From Trichosphaerium sp. ATCC 40318 (taxonomy: Eukaryota; Discosea; Flabellinia; Trichosidae), in NCBI GenBank assembly GCA_038496445.1, contig JALMLS010000015.1:496001-560000 (forward strand): DNA of 64,000 nt. The letters run 5' to 3'. Every line of letters begins with the position of its first letter. Positions within the stretch are counted from its first letter, which is position 1. A program made the translations under genes and the position numbers. The notes beneath the pieces are model-generated. The model saw only the letters and a list, made by a program, of their open reading frames with translations. It did not search any database and was not told the DNA's origin. This document shows positions 25,130-35,792 of the stretch, in pieces.

Positions 25130-25473
25130 ATGTTCTCTGAATAAAACAATACAATGTGCACACAAAATGTCATGTAGTTTTTTTCTTTTGACATTTCTGT
25201 TGAAATGTTATTCAATCATTCGGGTATTTGATTTTTATTTAACAAAGTAACCGTCCAAATATAAACGTCTTGACAGTTCTATTCTTTTCTAATAAGCACG
25301 CGATATTTCAATTTCTGTACTAGCAACAAAGTCGTGGGTGACTTGTGAAACAGGAAATCCCACCGCTTACAGTCTTGCTTGTGGATAACTTGGTGTCTGT
25401 GCTTAACCAGGATACTAATTCAATTAAGAGCTAAGGTGACTCCTTTTGCTGTAAACATAAAATTTCAATCTGT
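25130..25473. other. convergent intergenic stretch
   Basis: This holds the 3' regions of the surface glycoprotein gene and the first YrhK-like gene. Its last 40 or so bases are nearly identical to the flank of the second YrhK-like copy at about 27960-28000, so the duplication extends past the stop codon. Confidence 0.5.
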
Positions 25474-26159
25474 TTATTTATCGTGCCACGTGCTTAGAGT
25501 GGCAAGTAAAGAAACAGAAGCTCCAGATACAAAACAAACAGAGCCGATCATCCATGCTACTGCAAATCCATCAAGCTCCAGTTGTGATAGCACACCACCG
25601 ACAATGAAAAAGATAGAACCAAGCATATACCTTTAATGACATTAAAAAATAGCATAAGTAATCGTTTGGCGCACCATACTATTGCTGTAAGCCAAACCCA
25701 TTTCATGACACTTTTTTTTTTAGGTTTTCGGTTTAAAAGAGGGTCAATCATTTGTAAACTCTTATCACGTGCTTTACACAATCCCAGAGTATAAATGGCA
25801 GTACAAGCACCCAACAAGTATGAAATACAGCCAAATCTGAATAACCACGTGCCAGCAATCAGCATGTTTGCTGGTAGTGAAGGCCAATACAAGATTGAAG
25901 CGATTTCAAATAAAGTTCCTCCAATAAGCATAAAAAGGGCCGTAATACGCTGAATGAGCGTAGATTTACCGTCTATTAGCGCAGCAACGAAATCTACCAT
26001 ACCACCACTGAAAAGTAAGCCACACGCCAGTATGTAACAGAATACACCAGATTTATAAATTAGAGCATCAGAAGGGAAAAAACAAGCTGTGCCTGGAATA
26101 GCGAAAAAACATCCTAAAAAATAAAGAGAGGCTGATGCTAGTGCTCGCCAGGATCCCAT
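25474..26159 (-). CDS. multipass membrane protein, YrhK-like, copy A
   Basis: Two exons (26159-25675 and 25630-25474) give 213 residues with about eight hydrophobic segments. The style (LYFLGCFFAIPGTACFFP, LACGLLFSGGMVDFVAALID, WYMLGSIFFIVGGVLS) recalls YrhK-domain proteins, small membrane proteins of unknown function that also occur in bacteria. A basic loop (RKPKKKSVMKW) separates the two halves, suggesting an internal duplication. The 44-nt intron starts GTGCGC here and GTACGC in copy B, and only this splice keeps the frame. Copy B at 28.0-28.7 kb is almost identical, including intron and 3' flank. Location is probably the plasma membrane or an endosomal membrane. Confidence 0.65.
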
Positions 26160-26579
26160 GATTTATGAAAAGGGGAAAGTAAATTCTTAAGTTTCCTGCC
26201 AAATTTGGTACGAGAACTGTTCCCATTGTGAGGATATACCTCTTTATGGATATTAATGGAGCTCTTACTTTTCCGGTACAAACCGGTTAACCGTTAGGTT
26301 TAAAAACCGGCTTCTTATCGACTATGATTCAGTGAAATTTGTACAGAATTCGTGAGACAAGGCAGCTTTTTGGGAAACGAAAAGATGTAAACATACAGTT
26401 TTCAAAGCCACTTGGCCGTGGGCGATGCCATATGTTGTCTTTACTTGGTTTTAATGCTAGTACTGGTTTGGTTTGCGTCTAACTGTTTATTCGTACGTCG
26501 CGCCTACAAGCAGTACGTGATAGCGATGGGACATTTTAATAAGTGGTTTTGTTGAGATTTGTGAAGATCTAGAAAATTG

Positions 26580-26587
26580 TCACGTGA
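26580..26587. promoter_or_regulatory. TCACGTGA palindrome upstream of YrhK-like copy A
   Basis: Perfect 8-bp palindrome about 420 bases upstream of the copy A start codon. Copy B lacks it in the corresponding short upstream region, so the two copies may be regulated differently. Role inferred. Confidence 0.35.
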
Positions 26588-26902
26588 TTGGGCGTAAATG
26601 TCAAAAAGACGTCGCTACAGGCATATTTTCGCATAAAAAATGTAGCCGCTATACACAGCAGACTATAGTATACCGCTAAAAATTATTTTGGTTAAACACA
26701 CTCAATAATTAGGCTTTCAGCAGCTCAACGAGTAGAACTTTGTATTTTAAAGTGTGTGAGAGTAGTTTGGATTAAAAACAAGCGTCTGGTGGCTGACAAT
26801 GAACCCAACAACGCTCAATATAACACAACCGTAACCGCTTACGAATTGGCAAACAAGCTAAGTCGATAACCGTTTTCTTCCCATCTAGATATTAACCCAA
26901 AA

Positions 26903-27530
26903 CTAGTAATTTTTTTTTTTGCAGCTCTGACTTAGAAAAGTTTCCCTGTAAACATATGCGTTGCAACAGGTAGTATTACAGAGTTTGTTTACCTTGGCAG
27001 TATCAGTATCAATAACACTGTATTCTGTTATCACATCTAGTTCCCACAAGTATTTTTGGAGGTTGTATCCCGCATATCTTTCAATCAATACCTGTCTGTT
27101 TCTTTGCTTGAGATTCAATGTACTGAATCTCTTGTAAGAATGTTGTTATTTTCTAACATTTCCGGGGTCAGCACGTACTTTAAAACTTCTATAAAGTTCT
27201 TGACAAACATCACAGACCACACATTACAAATCGCATCGTATCATCGCTTTGCCTTTTACTTCTTTTCTACTGTGTTGGTAATCTTCAACACAATGAAATT
27301 CCTATCCTTCTGTGATGTTTACCTAAAGATGCTTTCTGCCTTTTCTTCGCCATTATGTTCTTGGGTGGTCCTCACACAACTCTTGTGCTAACGCAATATT
27401 GTTGCCAATACCATGTCGTAACACTTCCGTGACAAAAAAACTGAGATAGTCCACATATTTTTTCATAATCAGACAAACACAGGCAGGAGTCTGTTTTGGT
27501 TCACCAGAGCCCTACCCTCAGAGTAAGTTT
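26903..27530 (-). pseudogene. possible degraded protein-coding gene, unrecognised
   Basis: On the minus strand, protein-like phrases occur in shifting frames: SEGRALVNQNRLLPV, then MKKYVDYLSFFVTEVLRHG with NNIALAQELCEDHPRT, later CNVWSVMFVKNFIEVLKYV, and finally NRQVLIERYAGYNLQKYLWE with LDVITEYSVIDTD. Stops and frame changes between them are not all explained by plausible introns. It may be a broken gene or a real one with introns I could not place. The family is not recognised. Confidence 0.3.
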
Positions 27531-28000
27531 TCGTTTGTTTTATTGAGATGCTTTGCAGCAGGTTTATCATGCTACGTGAAGAGTTTTTGAAGATTAATAC
27601 GAAGTGTTGACATTGTTTTGCTATTGCGATTTTTTGATACATTGTTCAAGCTAGAATAAATGTAGTTATTGTTCAACGACATTAACAATACTAAGTATTC
27701 TAAGCCCTTTTGTTTCTTGAACGTAACAACGTTTCCGCAATCCTACGATAGCACCCGCCCCACAACCAAATCGAAGGCTTTCAAAAACAGGAAAATAAAT
27801 AACAAACAAAAATCTACAAAATTATCAAAAACAAAGTAGAATACGCTGAGGAGTCAACATGGAGTAGAAATTTTCTATCTCGCAAGCTACAAACAACAAA
27901 ACTTTTACTCTGTAAGTGTTCTTATTAATAAATTTTTCAACTTAGTACCAGTAAAGAGTTAAGGTACTCCTTTTGCTGTAAACATAAAATTTCAATCTGT

Positions 28001-28686
28001 TTATTTATCGTGCCACGTGCTTAGAGTGGCAAGTAAAGAAACAGAAGCTCCAGATACAAAACAAACAGAGCCGATCATCCATGCTACTGCAAATCCATCA
28101 AGCTTCAGTTGTGATAGCACGCCACCGACAATGAAACAGATAGAACCAAGCATATACCTTTAATAACATTAAAAAATAGCGTAAGTAATCGTTTGGCGTA
28201 CCATACTATTGCTGTAAGCCAAACCCATTTCATGACACTTTTTTTTTTAGGTTTTCCGTTTAAAAGAGGGTCATTCACTTGTAAACTCTTATCACGTGCT
28301 TTACACAATCCCAGAGTATAAATGGCAGTACAAGAACCTAACAAGTACGAAATAGATCCAAATCTGAATACCCACGTGCCAATATTAGGCATGTTTGCTG
28401 GTAGCGAAGGCCAATACAAGATTGAAGCGATTTCAAATAAAGTTCCTCCAATAAGCATAAAAAGGGCCGTAATGCGCTGAATGAGCGTAGATTTACCGTC
28501 TATTAGCGCAGCAACGAAATCTACCATACCACCACTGAAAAGTAAGCCACATGCCAGTATGTAACAGAATACACCAGATTTATAAATTAGAGCATCAGAA
28601 GGGAAAAAACAAGCTGTGCCTGGAATCAAGAAAAAACATCCTAAAAAATAAAGAGAGGCTGATGCTAGTGCTCGCCAGGATCCCAT
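28001..28686 (-). CDS. multipass membrane protein, YrhK-like, copy B
   Basis: Two exons (28686-28202, 28157-28001) give 213 residues, the same length as copy A. The proteins differ at few positions, for example FLIPGTACF against FAIPGTACF and ANMPNIGTWVF against ANMLIAGTWLF. Exon, intron and 3' flank are all near-identical, showing a recent segmental duplication in direct orientation. Upstream sequences differ after about 30 bases. Function is unknown as for copy A. Confidence 0.65.
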
Positions 28687-28935
28687 GATTTATGAAAAAG
28701 GAAAGGAAATGTACTGTGAAAATCAGCTTAAAAAGGTTAAAGCATGAATTCGTTTTCTCTGAAATACAAGCACTGCAAAATGTATACTAGTTTACCATCC
28801 TTGCCTAAGAAGTAATTGAGTTTATTTGCCGCACTAGCTGCATTAACTGGGTTACTTATTGCGTGTAAGTGTACATTGTTATCTAACTTATTGGTAAAGC
28901 AAAAATCTATCTTGCTTTTTTTTTATTTAACAGAA

Positions 28936-30077
28936 TTATACAGGCTGATACTCAACATCGTCTATCTCCTGTAAACTGTTGTTATTGTGGTGCTTACTAT
29001 ACTTTTCTTCTTTATATAGTTTCCAGCTTGACCATGCAAATCTTAGTAGGATCAAGAGATAGAGACCAAGTTGTCCAACATAGGCTGCAATGTTCATATA
29101 AAATACAGTGCTAAGCTTTGAATAACCAAGTAATGCCAACCACGCATCAGATCCATCACCGGCTAGCTGGGTTTTCTTGAATGCTGGGAAGATTAATGAC
29201 ATACTGCCAGGAGTAAAACCGTAGAATAGTCTATTGACATTGACAAGGTAAAAGAGAAATGCAGTTATCAAGAGACAAACACGATTTAGCTTTCGTGTTT
29301 TAATTCTTCGAATGAAAAAGGATAGTCTGAAAAAGTACAGTAGTGCCACTAGCGCGGCCAACATAGGCCATAGTAAAAACTTTTTTATGATTGAACCATT
29401 CATAAGCTTATTATAAATCCTAGTAAGCATTCCAGTGATAGGAAATCCTACGAAAAAAACCGTTACGAAACAAAGCAGAAAAAAAGTAAGAAAACCAAAA
29501 CAAGAGCTTGTTTTACACTTGGATGTGAAACTACAAATTCAAAAATAATCTCAAAGAACCCATAAATATAAGTGATACACTAATACGGAAGAAATTAAAA
29601 GTTGGTCAGGCGACCAGTCAAAATTATGTGAAAGAAAAAAAAAGTTCGTTACTAAAAGTTGAAGTAAAATGTACCTAGTCTGCGATAAAAAAATACGATT
29701 GACAGCCATACTAGACCACCTGCCATTACAGCAAGTACTAAAAACCCATAAAAAGACCCAGACATAGCTAACCATGCGCTTTGAATACCATCTGTTTGTA
29801 TTGTGTATGTACAATAACCTTGTTGTAGTACAAACGAATAAAAATACTCAGGACATACAGTAATGGTACTGTTGGTATCAATAGAGTACCCTTCTATTAT
29901 ACTACACCCTAAAAAGAGCTGAGGGTGTTTATCGCCTAGCATTGCCGCTGTGATGCAATGACCGCCCTCATGAGCGAATAAATAGATCATTGGGACTATC
30001 CATAAACCAAATACTAGCACAGCTCCTCTCCATGCTAGAGCGAACGCCCATGAGCCAAGACAAGACGCAGATACCAT
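28936..30077 (-). CDS. M50-like intramembrane metallopeptidase
   Basis: Exons 30077-29675 and 29447-28936 give 304 residues with about seven hydrophobic segments. A predicted membrane helix near residue 35 contains FAHEGGHCITAAMLG, an HExxH zinc motif in the style of M50 peptidases. A later segment has QLAGDGSDAWLALLG, where the Asp of GDG could be the third zinc ligand. Site-2-type proteases of this group cleave membrane-anchored regulators. The 5' splice site is GTACAT and the intron (about 227 nt) is longer than most here. A loop rich in Cys and Ser/Thr (residues about 55-90) is probably lumenal. The tail is charged and His/Asn-rich. Substrate unknown; family call is from the motif only. 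Confidence 0.65.
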
Positions 30078-30468
30078 GTTTCAGCGATTTTCTGTCAAAT
30101 TAAAAGGAGATTATTTGAATTGTTCTCAAAATTTAAGGGTGGTTCCGAAAAAAATACGAAAGGAGATCACTCCCGTACCATCATTGCGCTCATTTAGAAC
30201 GTTGAAGTAGGCCGACATTAAAGCGACTTTTTGCGAGCATTGTCGTTTCTCTAACCAAACATGACTGTTGAGATAGCTACGTTTTACAAGTAAAACTCTA
30301 TCTTGCAGTTTAACCCTGTTACAACAATAGCGTAAACGTGCATGTTCTACCAATCCGGCTTGTTTGACCCAAACAATACATAGCTTGACATTTTACCCTC
30401 TTGTAGCGCTGTTGAATGCCAGGTTTCGTGTCAAAGTAAGAGTAAGTACATCCAGTTTTAGGTAATCT
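30078..30468. other. divergent intergenic stretch
   Basis: This lies between the start of the M50-like gene (minus) and the start of the FkbM gene (plus), so it should carry both promoters. No CACGTG is present. Short ORFs on the minus strand show no recognisable features. Confidence 0.5.
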
Positions 30469-32079
30469 ATGCAAAAAAAAAATCCAAAAAAAATGGAACT
30501 GTCACTTAAGTTTGACGTTATAGAGCCGTGTCTTAATATCTCGCACCAGATGAGGGACGTACGCATTGCTAAAACATACAGTACCAATGTAAAAGGCTGG
30601 TGGATTGCTATTTGTACTGTACTAGCGACTTCAATTATTTTGTTTGCGTTCCCGTTTTATAGTTCGGATACGATAGTTCCACCGGAAAGTAACGCACGTG
30701 AGACAGCCCTATGCTTAATTTAATGATTTTTAGTCTAAGTCCATTGAAGGTAGCTCTTCTGGATGTGAGGAGTTATCAGAGGTTGTAACGTCTCCACTAT
30801 GGCTAAAAGGAACAGAAGTCGTTGTTGTACGATTGATCGATAAACTTACTTCTCAAAAATCACGTGTAGGCAAACATTATTCCATCTTTATTATACGCCA
30901 TTCCAAGTAGTGAGTCTGAGTGCAGTAACTCAATAGGGAGCGCAGTTAAGTAAGTACAGAGTAAAACTTGTGTATCGACTTTTTTGGCGCGTGTCACTAA
31001 CACCTTTGTAGAAAAACAGGAGTGTTCGCACCGTACGAAGCTTTGATTATGTACCATGTATTAGTACGTTCTCTTGAAACTTAACGTTGTGTACACTGTT
31101 GACATTGGTTCGTTTTCAAGAAAGATAAATGCAAAGAAGATCCAAATACAATCGTTTATGATGTTGGTGCTAACATTGGTTTTTTTTCTATTTTGGCAGG
31201 TTTGATGCGAGAAAATTTTATTGGTTTTGTGTTCTCCTTGCTTTTGTTCCTCATACTTTAGTGTAGCGAAATTGGGATGTAAAGTATTCGCTTTTGATCC
31301 ATCTAATTGGCACATACAGCATGTAAAATTAAGCAGAGCGTTGAATAACATACCGTTTGGTCAGCTACAAGTATTTAAGCAGGCAATTGGAGATGAAGAA
31401 AAGTCTGTTAATTATAACTTTGATTGCACACATACAGGTACACGTGACATAGTGTGAATATAATGGAATTCAATTTCATTTATTAATAAACTTGTTGTTA
31501 AGGTGCTTCTAAGGTAAGCGATAAAAAAACTGATGAATCGGAGATGGTGGAGCAAATAACTCTTGATGGGTATGTTGTTTTTGAGAAATCACTAAAAATT
31601 AATAGGTTCCGAAAAACACATGGTGTTCCTTATTATTTAAAAATAGATGTTGAAGGCTTTGAACACTTTGTATTTGAGGGCGCTAAGAAATTGATAGATG
31701 AGAATATTAACACCATAGTGTGTGAGGTATGCTTCAGTGTTTGGTGCAAGTTTTATCTTTTTTTTTCCTGTTTACGTAAAGTTTAACACCTGTCTTAGTT
31801 TAAATTTGCTATAGAACGTGATTTAAAGTTCAAGCTTATTAACGATTTTATGGACAAAGGATATACAGTCTTTACTTATGCAGAAGCGTACAAATGAAAT
31901 AATTTTTTTATTATTTTGGATAATTCTCTAACTTTAGTTCTTAAAGGTATGATAAACCTCTACGATCTTGGAAGTTGAAAAGTGTAAGAAGAAAAAAAGT
32001 GGAAGGAACCCTTATAACTAGAATGTGGGAAGATATTGTAATAACTAAAAATCCAATACTAATTGACGCATGGCGTTGA
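30469..32079 (+). CDS. FkbM-family methyltransferase, type II membrane protein
   Basis: After about 45 cytoplasmic residues there is one membrane segment (WWIAICTVLATSIILFAFPF), typical of Golgi type II enzymes. The catalytic domain begins with the S-adenosylmethionine motif NTIVYDVGANIGFFSILA, continues with KLGCKVFAFDPSNWHIQ and has the FkbM signature YYLKIDVEGFEHFVFEGA. It ends NPILIDAWR at a TGA (32077-32079). FkbM enzymes O-methylate sugars, lipids or small molecules; with a Golgi-type anchor a glycan target is plausible. At least seven exons; the stretch 30740-31110 between stem and domain is the least certain. An ATG at 30493 is an alternative start. Confidence 0.8.
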
Positions 32080-32489
32080 CAAGGATTTTTTGTTCTACAT
32101 AAATACAAATAAAACACAACGACGATTGTATACTTGACAAGTAATAAATAGCGGCACGTGGTGGTGAAATTAATGGCATGGGAGATAAACGTGTGATACA
32201 AAAGGCAATATTAATGCTAATGACATCGTAAACGGAGATTATACAATGGCATAAAAATAATTAACTTTAGGTGCTAAAAAAAGAAAAATAGTTAAGTGTC
32301 ATAAATAGCTGCTTAAGTACGACAATACTGCACCCGAATCATTGGCAGTACATGAGAAGATCATACGACGAACCTCCACTATTACTTCTGTACGTGCCAT
32401 AACATTAAAACTGGTACTAAACAGTATTTTCGAAAAAAACCAAACAAAACTTTAACATTTTCTCCACATTTTTCTTTTTGGCGTTCGGA
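32080..32489. other. intergenic stretch
   Basis: AT-rich sequence between the FkbM gene and the second MORN-variant gene, with CACGTG at about 32155. No supported gene. Confidence 0.4.
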
Positions 32490-33437
32490 ATGTCATACAT
32501 GACGCGACTCTTCGGACCACGTGATCTTTTTGTGTTTTGTTTTATTTAATTAAAACAGCTCAAGATTAATTTTAGCTTTAGGTTAGATTTACCTGACGAT
32601 ATACTAAACGCGGTTAAGAGCATAGACAAGTCATTTAAATCAAAACTTGAAACGTTATGGCCTCAACTTTGTACAGCAGCTGCACAAGCAGGTAAATACG
32701 ACTCTGAAAGACGTCGTAACGGTAATTTCATATACCGTTTTCCAAGCGGACAGCTGCGTATTTGTTCTTCTTACAACCACGGAAAAAAGCACGGTAAAGT
32801 CAAAAAGTGGGCTGACGATGGTCAAATGATAAAACATTATTCTTACAAACACGGTATGAAAGACGGCGAATGTTGGCAATGGCTTCCAAACGGACAACCA
32901 AAAATCCATTATATATACAAGTTAGGTATCTGTAGGGAGTTTAAACGATGGTATCCTAATGGAGGAGTTGAAGAACATTGGAAAATGAACGGTAGGTGTA
33001 AGTTATGGTATGATAATGGGAAGATAAAATCAATGCACACTTATCGTGATCATCAAATAAATGGAAAATGTAAAATATGGCGTCCTAACGGTAAACTACT
33101 ATCTAAGTTTTATTGTACAGATGGTATAAATGATGGTGAGTTTAAACAGTATCATAAAAACGGTAGAATACAACTAGAGTGTAATTGGACGAACGGTAAA
33201 TTAGACGGAGAATATAAGAAATGGTTTGATAATGGACGTTTACAGAAACATTGTTTTTACAATGAAGGTCGTCTTACTGGAAAGTATAAAGAGTGGTATT
33301 TTACAGGTGAACTTTATAAACAATGTAAATATAGAAAAGGTAAGATTGATGGTGACTTTAAACAGTGGAAGATAAGTGGAAAGCCGGACTTTAAACTCGA
33401 AGTATCAATGTCAACAAAAATTGTAACGGATTGGTAA
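32490..33437 (+). CDS. F-box-like protein with MORN-variant repeats, paralogue 2 (5' end unresolved)
   Basis: The open frame is continuous from about 32560 to 33437 and begins with an F-box-like LPDDILNAVKSID. It then has about ten MORN-variant repeats (GECWQWLPNGQPK, GRCKLWYDNGKIKS, GEYKKWFDNGRLQ, GDFKQWKISGKPD). No ATG lies in frame upstream; the nearest candidate, MSYMTRLFGPRD at 32490, would need an intron that I could not place in frame. So the start given is provisional. The repeats are more regular than in paralogue 1 and richer in Lys. A CACGTG is at 32519. Function is as inferred for paralogue 1. Confidence 0.65.
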
Positions 33438-33957
33438 AAAAAATCAATAAAAATAAAAAATTGTTTATACGTACACGTGTTTATTGATCTGAAGTGGTTA
33501 ATTGCCCGTGTTAGACGGGGTAAGGGAGACTAGTCTTTGTTGCAGTCGTATCTAATCCCCATTGAAAATGTCATCACTGATGACAACATGGTAGTACACT
33601 AGTGACACTTTTGTTTTCTTTTGTGGATGTTATTCAATTCGTGTCAGCGTGATAGCCAGGACGTTTTACGACGGATTCAATCTTATTACCCAAACAAATC
33701 GTACACAGCTCTGTGGCGAGAAAAGTGTGGTCAGTTCTGAATTCTAGAAATTCGGTAAAGTCCATCCTAGCATTTCGAAAGCTGATGATGGAATCCTACA
33801 TTTGTTTTTTGCTGTGATGGCTCTTACGTACCTATCCAGTTACCAAAGTGTATCTATTGATGGTCCAGTAAAAGTGCCAAGAATGACGTCAATGGCGTAT
33901 TTGCCTTATAATTCCGTATTTGGTCAATACGTATTTATTGCTAATAAAACTACGAAA
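33438..33957. other. intergenic stretch
   Basis: Between the second MORN-variant gene and the C2 gene. CACGTG occurs at about 33474 next to the MORN gene's end. An open frame runs into the C2 gene start from 33802, but the ATG at 33958 has the better context and the C2 fold begins there. No other gene. Confidence 0.45.
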
Positions 33958-35419
33958 ATGGCATTCAAAGTCGCATTGGTAGTACATAATGCCAAAGAAC
34001 TAAAGGCTGCTGATTCTAATGGGTACTCAGACCCTTTTTGTACTGTTCATGCTGCAAACTCTCCAAAACAGGTTCAAAAGACTATAGTACGTACTAGTAA
34101 ACGTAAAACAGCGTTAATAAAGCGATAGACTTACAAAAAAATTCTGAACCCTCAATGGGTGAAATTCTTTCTTATTGAGAACCTGGGCCCATCAGAGGAC
34201 ATTGTATTCACTCTCTGGGATAAAGACCTCATCGGTAAAGACTTCCTTGGCGAAGCGCGTATAAACGCAGCTGATATCACCGAAGACAGAGAAATGAAGA
34301 AGCTTATACTTAAACCACGCGAAGGAAAGAAAGATAAGGGCATTACGGGGTGTCTTTATGTCAGCATCAATAAGGACACTGTTGACACCAAGTACGTTGA
34401 TACAGTCAACTTACTAAGCTACAAGAAGGAGTACACAAGAACTTGTAAGGTATTGGAAAAAATATTCCACAACAAACGTACGTAAACAACACCAAGACTA
34501 AAGAAATTTCTACCCGAAACGGTCGGGTTTTTTTTATATATTTCAAGTCCAAAAACCGACTTCGGTTTTCGTAAATATTTGGTCGTCACATCACGTGATT
34601 TTGTATTGTTTTATTACATTGAATTTTGAACCCACTTGGTTTGTTGTTTAAAATTATTTTACGCACGTGATATGTAAGAAATGTAAAAGAAAATTTGGAA
34701 GTTTGATTTAAATCTGGAAAAAATCTGGAAGAATGCTCAAGTGTTTTTCTCACCACACTATAAATAAATATACCAATAATCTTCCCCCCCCTTGAGGCCG
34801 GGATGCTATATCGCATGTACGGCGACTGAGGACTCAATTTGTTGATGGTGGGGAGCAAATCACTTCCAGCATTCTTTCAGATTTTCCCTTAGTAAGAAAA
34901 TAGTTTTTTGTTTCTGAAATTTTTTTTGTTGATAAAAAATTGATCACGTGATCTCTTATAACGAACAGACAGTTCGTTTAGCATCATCTAAAGACATTAC
35001 AATTTTCAGATATTCTTCCGATTGTCGAACGACAAAAATCTGAAGGCCTTGTTGTCTTCTTTGTCTTTTAATTTTTTTGTTTGTTTTCTAAATATTGTTG
35101 TGTAGGAGGACTTGGTAATGATGCTCTTAACTTTGATTACGCTCAATCTAACTGTAAAGATAACTGGGAAGAGATCCTGAAGTTCGGTGAAGGCGTCAAA
35201 TCAGTATGGAATCCATATGATTGCGCACCTGCTGATCCAAATGCACCAGAATGGACAGCTGATAGACGACCTCTTATTTCATGGCCACTTGGTTCCGGAT
35301 TCAAATTCTTGTTTAAGGTAGCCATGGAAGACAAAAGCTGGAGGAAAGTCCGTGCTTGTGTCATGGTAGAGCGTACTACAATTTACCCTATCAAGATGAC
35401 TATCCTCCCAAAGGAATAG
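33958..35419 (+). CDS. C2-domain protein with unrecognised C-terminal domain
   Basis: Three exons (33958-34086, 34129-34477, 35106-35419) sum to 263 residues. Residues 1-125 are a C2 domain: MAFKVALVVHNAKELKAAD, SNGYSDPFCTVH, KKILNPQWVKFF, DIVFTLWDKDLIGKDFLGEA. The Asp residues of the calcium loops are largely present (D in KAAD, YSDP, WDKD), so calcium-dependent phospholipid binding is plausible. After a linker the C-terminal 105 residues (LGNDALNFDYAQSNCKDNWEE, WNPYDCAP, RPLISWPLG) form a domain I do not recognise. The GTACGT donor at 34478 and the acceptor before 35106 restore the frame; this 628-nt intron is the longest here. If it is not an intron, the gene would end at 34485 and the rest would be separate. 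Confidence 0.7.
34512..34569. other. two hairpins with a T run inside the long intron
   Basis: ACCCGA (34512-34517) pairs with TCGGGT (34523-34528), followed by eight T. AAAACCGA (34552-34559) pairs with TCGGTTTT (34562-34569). They lie just past the alternative stop of the C2 gene, so they could mark a true 3' end or be an inserted element. Confidence 0.45.
34591..34598. promoter_or_regulatory. TCACGTGA palindrome in the C2-gene intron, with a second copy at 34944
   Basis: Two perfect TCACGTGA palindromes (34591-34598 and 34944-34951) and one CACGTGA (near 34664) occur inside the long intron. Elsewhere the motif lies upstream of starts, so an internal promoter is possible. No downstream ATG in a good frame was found to confirm this. 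Confidence 0.35.
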
Positions 35420-35792
35420 TAAACAAGAAATACATCTTTATGAATAAAATTGTCACACGCGTTACTTAGTGATAGTCTTTCAAAGAGTTAAAAAAAAAAG
35501 CATCAAGGCTACATTTGTATGCGACTCTGAGAGAACATTGTTATTTTTGGTTATAAAAAAGATCCACTTGTGGTCGCTGATTTCAACCTAGAACATCTTT
35601 TGTCTTATGGCTTTGAGCCTTTTTTTTGTTGCCCTAAAGTGTTTGTCTTGAAGACAATTACCGTTGAATCTACCTTGACTGTTAAAGCCTAAAAACTCTA
35701 CAGTTTGAAGATTTAGATAACTGTTGCGACATTAGAAAGGTGTGGCTGTATCACGTGATATAGATATTTAAGTTAAAGAAAATCAAGAAAAT
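35420..35792. other. intergenic stretch with promoter palindrome
   Basis: No gene. It ends with TCACGTGA at 35751-35758, 35 bases before the start of the third MORN-variant gene, with TATTTAAG just after it. Confidence 0.5.
35751..35758. promoter_or_regulatory. TCACGTGA palindrome upstream of the 35.8-kb gene
   Basis: Perfect palindrome 35 bases before the ATG at 35793. It occupies a position similar to the 14837 site before paralogue 1, which suggests the two MORN-variant genes share regulation. Confidence 0.45.

Larger units (their letters stand above)
26160..28000. other. spacer between duplicated genes, possibly with a degraded gene
   Basis: The 1.8 kb between the two YrhK-like copies has no intact gene. 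Upstream of copy A are a TCACGTGA (26580-26587) and AT-rich sequence. A minus-strand stretch at 26.9-27.5 kb reads like broken protein and is listed separately. The last 40 bases match the 3' flank of copy A. Confidence 0.5.

Noticed and set aside
27056-27391. Plus-strand ORF of 111 codons in the spacer between the duplicated genes
   Set aside because: Its Phe/Ser-rich composition and lack of motifs contrast with the protein-like phrases on the opposite strand; probably antisense to a degraded gene.
30860-31351. Minus-strand ORFs inside the FkbM gene
   Set aside because: They overlap plus-strand exons carrying the S-adenosylmethionine motif and show no domain of their own.
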